From DASWOJ01 sp964250755 (GTDB taxonomy: Bacteria; Pseudomonadota; Alphaproteobacteria; Acetobacterales; Acetobacteraceae), in contig CAXUHB010000003.1 in assembly GCA_964250755.1 (NCBI GenBank), positions 124,001 to 188,000 of the forward strand: a stretch of 64,000 nucleotides of DNA, given 5' to 3'. Positions 60,701-64,000 of the stretch are shown here, one piece after another; position 1 is the first letter of the stretch, and every line of letters begins with the position of its first letter. Made by a program: the position numbers and the translations under genes. A model generated the notes under the pieces. It saw only the letters and a list, made by a program, of their open reading frames with translations, made no database searches and was not told the DNA's origin.

Positions 60701-63700
60701 GGCGACATCCCACCCGTCACCGCGGCGACCCTGACGATTGGACGCCCGGATGGCGGCCCGGTGACGATCACCGGCACCTTGGACCTGTCCCGGGTGTCCG
60801 TGCTGGACTTGGAAAGCGGCGGCGCCATTGCCGAAACCGGTGCGGGCGCGATCCGCGTGGGCACGCTGACTGGACGCGGGGCCAGCGCGGCGCTGGGCGG
60901 GGCCAACGAGGTCGGGACGCTCGGCGGCTTCACCGCCACGGGCGCGCTGGTGCTGAACAGCACCCAGGCGCTGGCCGTCACAGGACCGGTTTCGGCCGGG
61001 AGCGCGGCCCTGTCATCCGGGGGCGCGCTGCTGCTGTCCGGCGCCGTCAGCACCCCCGGCACGCTCACGCTGACCGCTGCGGGGGCGATCACCCAGACGG
61101 GTGGCGCCATCGCTGTCGGCACGCTGGTGGGCAGCGGAGCGTCGGCAGCCCTGGGCAGCACGGGCAACGCGGTCGGCACGCTGGGCAGCTTTGCGACCTC
61201 CGGCGCGTTCTCGCTGACGGATGGGCAGGCGCTGACCGTCGCCGGCCCGCTATCGGCCAGCAGTGCGGGCCTGGCGGTGGCGGGCAACCTGACCCTGGCC
61301 GGCACCGTCACGACTCCGGGCACGCTGACGCTGAACGCCACGGGGGCGGTCACGCAGACGGGCGGCGCCATCGCCGCGGGCACGCTTGCAGGCAGCGGCG
61401 CATCGGCTGCCCTGGGCAGCACGGGCAACGCGGTCGGCACCCTTGCGGGCTTTACCACGACAGGCGCGTTCGCGCTGACGGACGGGCAGGCGTTGGCCGT
61501 CGCCGGGCCGTTGACGGCCAGCAGCGCCAGCCTGAACGTCACGGGCGGCCTGACGCTGGCCGGCACCGTCACGACACCCGGCACGCTGGCGCTGAACGCC
61601 ACGGGCGCCATCGCGCAGGCCGGCGGCAGCATCGCGGCGGGCACGCTGACGGGGAGTGCCGTCAGCGCGGCGCTGGGCGCCTCCGGCAACGCGGTCGGCA
61701 CGCTGGGCGGCTTCACCACCCAGGGCGCCTTCGCGCTGACGGACGGGCGGGCGCTGACGGTGGCCGGGCCGCTCACGACGGGCAGCGCGAGCCTGAACGT
61801 CACGGGCGGCCTGGCCTTGGCCGGCACCGTCGCCACGCCAGGCACGCTGTCCCTGGCCGCCACAGGCGCGATCACCCAACCCGGCGGCACCATCAGCGCG
61901 GGCACCCTGACCGGCTCGTCCGCAGGGGCCAGCCTCACGCAGCCGGGCAACCAGGTTGCAAACCTTGGCGCTTTCGCCAGCAGCGGCGACTTCGCGCTGA
62001 CGGACGCCGCCGCCCTGACCGTCATCGGGCCGGCCTCGGCCGGCGCCGTGCGGTCCCTGACCCTGAACGCCGACGCCGTCACCTTCGGCCAGGGCGGCTC
62101 CCTTGCGGCGCCGAGCGGCACGGTGACGCTGTCGGAGCGCACGCCCGGCCGCGGCATCACCTTGGGCGCGGATGGCGGCGGCGGGCCAGCCGTCTCGGCG
62201 GCGATCCTGACCCTCGGGCGGCCGGATGGCGGCGACGTGACTGTCACCGGTGCCCTGGATCTCTCCAGGGTCGCATCCCTGGACGTGTTCAGCGCCGGCG
62301 CGGTCACGGAGGCCGTGGCGGGGGCGATCCGGGTGGGCAGCCTCAGCGGGCGGGCCGCCTCCGTGTCGCTGGGCGGCGCCAACGAGATCGGGTCGCTGTC
62401 CGGGTTCGCCGCCACGGGTGACTTCACGCTGGCCAACAGGCAGTCCCTGGCCGTCGCCTCTCCGCTGTCCGCCAGCAGCGCGAGCCTGACGGTGGCGGGC
62501 AACCTGACCCTGAGGGGCAGCATCGCGGTGCCGGGCACGCTGGCGCTGAGCGCCACGGGCGCGGTCGTGCAAACGGACGGCAGCATCGCGGCAGGCACGC
62601 TGACCGGCACCGCCGCAAGCGCGGCGCTGGGTGGCACGGGCAATGCGGTCGGCACGCTGGCCGGATTCACCACCCTGGGCAGCTTCGCGCTGACGGACGC
62701 GCAATCCCTGGCCGTCGCCGCCCCGTTGTCCGCCGGCAGCGCAAGCCTGACGGTGGCGGGCGACCTGGCGCTGACGGGCGCTGTCACGGTGCCGGGCACG
62801 CTGGCGCTCAACGCCACGGGCGCCATCACCCAGACAGGCGCCCCTGCCGCAGCGAATGTGACGGCCGAGGGCGCACGCCTGGCAGCACCGGGCAACCTGG
62901 CCCTGGCTGGCGACATCGCGCAGCCCGGCGGCATCACGGCGGGCACGCTGACCGGCAGCGCCGCCGTGGCCTCGTTCGGCGGCGACAACCGCTTGGGCAC
63001 GCTGGGGGCGTTCGCCACTGGCAGCGCGTTCTCCTTGAACAACGGGCAGGTCCTGCAAGTGGCCGGCCCCGTCAGCGCCGGGCAGTCCATCGCCATCACC
63101 GCCGCAGGCCCGCTCGGTCTGTCCGGCGCCATCGGGGCGCCCACGGTCACGCTCCGCAGCGGGGGCGACATCCAGCAGGTTGGGGGCGGCGTCACCGCGG
63201 GCGCGCTGACGCTGGCGGCGGGCGGCGCGGTGGCGACCGCGGGCGCCATCACGGCGGACAGCCTGGCCGTCACCGCCGCGGGCGGCATGACCCAGGGCGG
63301 CGGCAGCCTGGCCATCGGCACGCTGAGCGGCAGCGCCGCCAACGTGGACCTCGGCCGCGGCGGCGCCGCCCGCATCGGGACCGTCCGCGACCTTGCAGCG
63401 GCGGGCACGGTTGCGCTGACGGACCAGGGGCCGCTCACGCTGTCCGGCACGGTGGCCTCGCCCAACCTCTCGATCACCGCAACCGGCACGCTGACGCTGG
63501 CGGGCGGCACCCTGCGCACGGACGGGCAGCCGCTTGCGGCGCAGACCGGGGCCGTGGCCGCCCCCAGCAGCACCTTGTCCGTCCTGCCCGGCGCGGACGG
63601 CAGGGCGGCCATCCAGCAGACCGGCACCACCACGGTCGTCCCGCTGTCCGGCACGGTGGCGACGCTGCGGCTGAACCTGCCCGCGGCCGGCGGGACGCTC

Positions 63701-64000
63701 GTGCTGAACGACCTGCGCGCACCCGGCACCAACCTCGTGCTCGCGCTGGGCGGCGGCACGGCGACGGGCAACCTGGTCGCCGGCAACCTCACGGTGCTCG
63801 GGGCCACCGGCCGCGCCGCGCTGACCGGGCAGGTGCAGGGGCGCACCGGAGACCTGGCGGCGTCGGCGTCCCGCATCTCTCCGCTGGTGGACAGCCGCTA
63901 CACCCTGAACGGCTGCGCCCTGCAAGCCGTCAGTTGCGCGTCCGACGTCACCGCGCTGTTCACCCCGTCCACCCTCACCGCCGCCGCAGCCGCCTTGGCC
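51710..64000 (+). CDS. Giant TpsA exoprotein (filamentous haemagglutinin type), 3' truncated by window edge
   Basis: One frame stays open for at least 4097 codons to the window end. A long signal peptide (about 1-41; SRRRLLCGTALQGAAMLVLA) leads to a two-partner-secretion/haemagglutination domain with NPSGVTFYRGAQVDAQSIVV at about residues 128-147, related to the NPNG(I/L) motif. The rest is a Gly/Ala/Thr-rich predicted beta-helix: three larger modules at about 53.7-56.0 kb, then about twenty 87-residue repeats from 56.9 to 62.9 kb. Near the end are two cysteines, Cys4069 and Cys4076 (NGCALQAVSCAS), so the true C-terminus is probably close. GGGGGAG precedes the ATG. Expected role: secreted or surface-tethered adhesin, biofilm or contact factor. 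No toxin domain is seen in the part present. Confidence 0.93.
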   Translation, partial: MAKRVAAADFIQRRLSRRRLLCGTALQGAAMLVLAGPAAAQPAPSARPQGGQVVAGSASIAAAPGTTTITQATDRAAINWRSFDVGRDQSVTFQQPSSSSVTLNRVTGGDPSAIAGRISANGQLVLTNPSGVTFYRGAQVDAQSIVVSAAGIGTRNFMAGRMVFDRPGSPNARIENAGAITVRQAGLAALVAPSVANSGVINARLGRVVLAGAAAHTLDLYGDGLLSIDVTKQVRQAPAGPDGKPVAALVTNTGLIAADGGTVQLTARAADGVVQTLVRAGGTVRASTVGAGGNAQAGRIEIAGAGGSVVIEGRVAAQGRAPGSAGGSIRLAGSDATIVAAGARVTANGQAGGGTVAVGTTLARARGDGPAPAGTSARTVVAAGARISADAAGRGDGGRVTVLSTRTTSMDGAASARGGRQGGDGGTVELSGETGFRLTGRADTSAPSGKAGTVVLDPRDLLITATPTGTNLPPTNGADPNLAAGAGGTVADAYVTPGQVQALTGNVRLQATRDLTVANDLTFFSSTSNLTLEAGRNLTVNSGLSISIPNIAGPTVVTLRAAAPGITGNDPTGKLTVLGNVNSSGLVLSAGSGGIVLGGQLTTFGDLVNSTSFSTTGAVVQTGGFLTATNISGSAASLSLLQTGNAIARVGTGGTQLNITAGGATVATSIPLTVGNAGAGPGGLAVPAGQTIAIRADSLTLLGGASNPALSAPGGTVSLAPFTAGRDILLTESPRPSSALTLTTAQAGLVNASTLSLGGGGAANVTFGRTGDSRIDLVANGNFAQVALATTGDVTQVAPLSVNLLAGQAGSVSLGDFGNQIPAIGSLTTAGLQLLTRGDLAVSGTVLSNSPLLLTARGSLTQAAGSTISGPNGLTLQAGTDPATGTGGLVLAGTVTTNRGMTLQAGTDGIALSGTISPAQGLTVDTTGALTQTAGGITGGNLQGTAASISLASRGNALDAVARFGSLTATGASGDFLIVNSTPLTIGSTALGGVIVQPGRTATFVADSLTVSSLNGQQQAVSAPGGTIAITPYTSGAAVVLTGGATKPTGVLSLTTDELTQLSAQTLQIGTLGAGGVPTAGAITLGGAGAEPVSLQGTGVSSLRLLSSGAVTQTGPLTIPGSLSGQAASLDLSNAGNSMGTLDGFTSTSGNIALHTGTGLLVSGPVVANGGAGDVNLSSSGDTILAADITGRTVRLNNLVGFTPAYYDGSITQTGGVITAAALTGAAGSLQLTGANQVSTLGDFATYGGLTLTDARPLLITGAVSSSNGAVTLNAQGLTQTAASSITAQELDGSSSASTVLDSRGNQVGGLGSFTQSAGDFTLVTSSPTLGFAAGGTLAAAAGSFTFVADGVALTGRGTLGTITAANGGVTFAPYTAGRRMELIGATAADPASLSLSQAFVSRIGTIRLGLGDAGSTGAINIANAGETVDLTGTARTLQLRTTGAVTEGVSPGGQNGGGTLGLIVRNVTGSAGSLSLAAPANSIGQAGFDDGIAGEVNGLAATGTLTLQSAAPLTLANGVSAGTTLTIGSAGGLQVLDTVSAADASLTAGGALVLNNAVVGVTGGLALNAGSGGVTQTGGTVTAGNLSGQAPSMSLGSSGNAVAALGGPAGGAGLTVAGAFTLNDSIGPTLTGPGTFGAFNLTTPGGFAVNAPFFAVTANPSLGGALTEGASGRFDTFLLSGTAASVALTGTNLVQTVGGFTTPGAFALTTSGSPTAPGSGLAVTGPLSAGSATLNVTGFLDLAGNVATPGTLALNATGAITQSGGSIAAGTLSGSGSSVALGSTGNAVGTLGGFITPGAFSLTDGQALAVTGPLSAGSASLTVAGDLALAGSVATPATLALNATGAVTQTAGSVTAGTLTGVAASAALGSTSNLVGTLGGFTVQGGFTLTDGQSLTVAGPLSAGSASLTAAGNLTLAGAVTAGTLDLNATGTVLQTSGSIAAGTLTGSAGSAALGSAGNLVGTLGRFATTGAFALTDGQSLTVSGTVSAGSATLGIAGNLILAGANPAGSIVTPGTLTLNATGAITQPGSSIAAGTLTGSAASADLTGSAGNAVGTLAGFTTTGAFALKDGQALTVTGPLAASNASLDVAGGLTLAGAVTAPGTLALNATGAVTQTAGSIAAGTLTGGGSSATLASTGNLVGTLGGFSTTGAFALTDGQALTVAGPLTAGSASLAVAGGLTLAGAVTVPGTLALSASGAIVQPGGSVTAGTLTGSASSVALGSTGNAVGTLAGFTTPGAFALTDGRSLTVAGPLSAGSASLAAAGNLVLAGTVTTPGALQLSATGAITQPGGSIAAGTLAGSGASAALGSTGNSVATLGGFGTTGDFALTDGRALTVSGPLTAGNASLAIAGDLVLAGAVTSPGTVTLAASGAIIQSGGTIAAGTLAGSAASASLASTGNAVGTLGGFTTVGAFALTDGQSLAVAGPLTAGSASLAAAGGLTLSGAVTVPGTLTLRAAGPITQTGGAIAAGTLTGSADSAALGSGANGVATLGAFTTAGAFALTDGQALTVAGPLAAGSASLTVAGGLTLAGSVATSGTLALNATGAVTQTAGSIAAGTLTGSGSSVALASTGNAVGTLGAYTTTGPFALTDGQALAVTGPLTAGSASLAVTGDLVLAGSIATPGTLALSATGAVVQTGGSVAAGTLTGGSNSVALASTGNAVGTLGAYTTTGAFALTDGQSLTVAGPLTAGSVSLASAGGLTLAGTVTVAGTLALAASDAITQTGGSIIAGTLTGGAASAALDGTGNAVGTLGSFTTTGTFALTDGQALAVAGPLTAGSASLTVAGGLTLAGNIATSGTLALNATGAVTQTAGSVAAGTLTGSAASAVLGGGGNSVATLAAFTTADGFVLADGRSLTVAGPLTAGSASLSIAGDLTLSGAVATPGTLALNATGAITQPGGSIVAGTLLGAAAEASFGQSANRILNLGAFASSGGFALTDGAALAVTGPVSAGSGRTLALTTGALNFGPGGSLSAPGGTVALAAASPAQGITLGGGGDIPPVTAATLTIGRPDGGPVTITGTLDLSRVSVLDLESGGAIAETGAGAIRVGTLTGRGASAALGGANEVGTLGGFTATGALVLNSTQALAVTGPVSAGSAALSSGGALLLSGAVSTPGTLTLTAAGAITQTGGAIAVGTLVGSGASAALGSTGNAVGTLGSFATSGAFSLTDGQALTVAGPLSASSAGLAVAGNLTLAGTVTTPGTLTLNATGAVTQTGGAIAAGTLAGSGASAALGSTGNAVGTLAGFTTTGAFALTDGQALAVAGPLTASSASLNVTGGLTLAGTVTTPGTLALNATGAIAQAGGSIAAGTLTGSAVSAALGASGNAVGTLGGFTTQGAFALTDGRALTVAGPLTTGSASLNVTGGLALAGTVATPGTLSLAATGAITQPGGTISAGTLTGSSAGASLTQPGNQVANLGAFASSGDFALTDAAALTVIGPASAGAVRSLTLNADAVTFGQGGSLAAPSGTVTLSERTPGRGITLGADGGGGPAVSAAILTLGRPDGGDVTVTGALDLSRVASLDVFSAGAVTEAVAGAIRVGSLSGRAASVSLGGANEIGSLSGFAATGDFTLANRQSLAVASPLSASSASLTVAGNLTLRGSIAVPGTLALSATGAVVQTDGSIAAGTLTGTAASAALGGTGNAVGTLAGFTTLGSFALTDAQSLAVAAPLSAGSASLTVAGDLALTGAVTVPGTLALNATGAITQTGAPAAANVTAEGARLAAPGNLALAGDIAQPGGITAGTLTGSAAVASFGGDNRLGTLGAFATGSAFSLNNGQVLQVAGPVSAGQSIAITAAGPLGLSGAIGAPTVTLRSGGDIQQVGGGVTAGALTLAAGGAVATAGAITADSLAVTAAGGMTQGGGSLAIGTLSGSAANVDLGRGGAARIGTVRDLAAAGTVALTDQGPLTLSGTVASPNLSITATGTLTLAGGTLRTDGQPLAAQTGAVAAPSSTLSVLPGADGRAAIQQTGTTTVVPLSGTVATLRLNLPAAGGTLVLNDLRAPGTNLVLALGGGTATGNLVAGNLTVLGATGRAALTGQVQGRTGDLAASASRISPLVDSRYTLNGCALQAVSCASDVTALFTPSTLTAAAAALA
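53680..56000 (+). repeat. Three diverged modules in the N-terminal half of tpsA
   Basis: Modules at about 53.69-54.02, 54.65-54.98 and 55.69-55.99 kb share the order: short strand with LTVG or LTIG, Gly-rich turn, a VADSLT/IRADSLT-type strand, APGGT or ANGGV, then APFTAGRD, TPYTSGAA or APYTAGRR, and finally a segment ending in IGTLGAG or similar. Spacing is about 1 kb. They differ from the 87-residue units further right. Confidence 0.7.
56900..62960 (+). repeat. Tandem array of 261-bp (87-residue) repeats inside tpsA
   Basis: The anchor AACGCGGTCGGCACGCTGG, or a variant, recurs at 57068, 57329, 57587, 57866, 58127, 58388, 58649, 58910, 59171, 59432, 59693, 59954, 60215, 60476, 60905, 61166, 61427, 61688, 61949, 62381, 62642 and 62987. 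Most steps are exactly 261 bp; two (60476-60905 and 61949-62381) are 429 and 432 bp. Each unit has TVAGPL, a GSASL strand, LTLAGAV, PGTLALNATGA, (I/V)TQ, GSIAAGTLTGS, NAVGTLGGF, TTGAFALTDGQ. Anchors were located by hand counting. Confidence 0.93.

Noticed and set aside
57000..62900. Regular repeats considered as a CRISPR array
   Set aside because: Units are 261 bp, in frame, diverged and translated as protein repeats; there are no short identical repeats with unique spacers and no cas genes.
55831..63925. Very long minus-strand open frames (up to 1386 codons) opposite tpsA
   Set aside because: They are exact antisense shadows of the repetitive, GC-rich plus-strand gene; translations are Ala/Pro/Val-rich repeats without family similarity, and tpsA has a signal peptide, a secretion domain and a TpsB partner.

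Overview
The window is about 70 percent GC, densely coded, and typical of a heterotrophic alphaproteobacterium. The many ABC solute-uptake operons, twin-arginine-type leader peptides, an AtuA-like pair and a large two-partner-secretion locus fit Rhodospirillales, most likely an Acetobacteraceae (Roseomonas-like) bacterium. That placement is inferred from gene content and base composition; no rRNA marker is present. No tRNA, rRNA, CRISPR array, transposase or prophage gene was found. || Layout: 1-3453 holds the 3' part of a thioredoxin-reductase-like flavoprotein, a class I aminotransferase and panC. 3708-7367 holds a secreted hypothetical protein, an Fsr-type MFS exporter, a DUF892 ferritin-like protein and a seven-helix microbial rhodopsin with the motif Asp-Thr-Gly. 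7456-15553 looks like a purine/ureide area: nucleoside deoxyribosyltransferase, nucleoside hydrolase, AtzH-like protein with an amidase, then a polyamine-type ABC importer whose last, overlapping gene is a fused OHCU decarboxylase/5-hydroxyisourate hydrolase. 15717-19694 is a second ABC importer of the same superfamily. 19892-31733 is mostly minus strand: carboxylesterase, NMT1-type binding protein with a split AtuA-like pair, VanX-type dipeptidase, AbgB-like amidohydrolase, mobB and a GAF-GGDEF-EAL protein; a low-GC zinc-ribbon ORF and a secreted FAH-family protein lie among them on the plus strand. || 32106-40840 holds two overlapping glycosyltransferase-like genes, a DHA2 exporter, glutathione peroxidase, a histidine phosphatase, NAD(P)H-hydrate dehydratase, a lysine-rich low-GC coiled-coil protein with a possible RelE-like tail, and cysK. 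40958-49546 holds a third polyamine-type ABC system and a polar amino-acid ABC system, with an opine-dehydrogenase-family gene between them. 49849-64000 is a two-partner secretion locus: a TpsB outer-membrane transporter followed by a giant TpsA exoprotein gene of at least 4097 codons that runs off the right edge. || Structure not explained by single genes: a ~108-bp double-palindrome element present in two inverted copies 34 kb apart plus a partial third copy; a 44-bp palindromic repeat in facing pairs around ABC genes, one copy coding for the end of an ATPase; a 99-bp inverted repeat of a second family; and inside tpsA an array of ~87-residue repeats with an almost exact 261-bp period, interrupted twice by the same type of spacer module.
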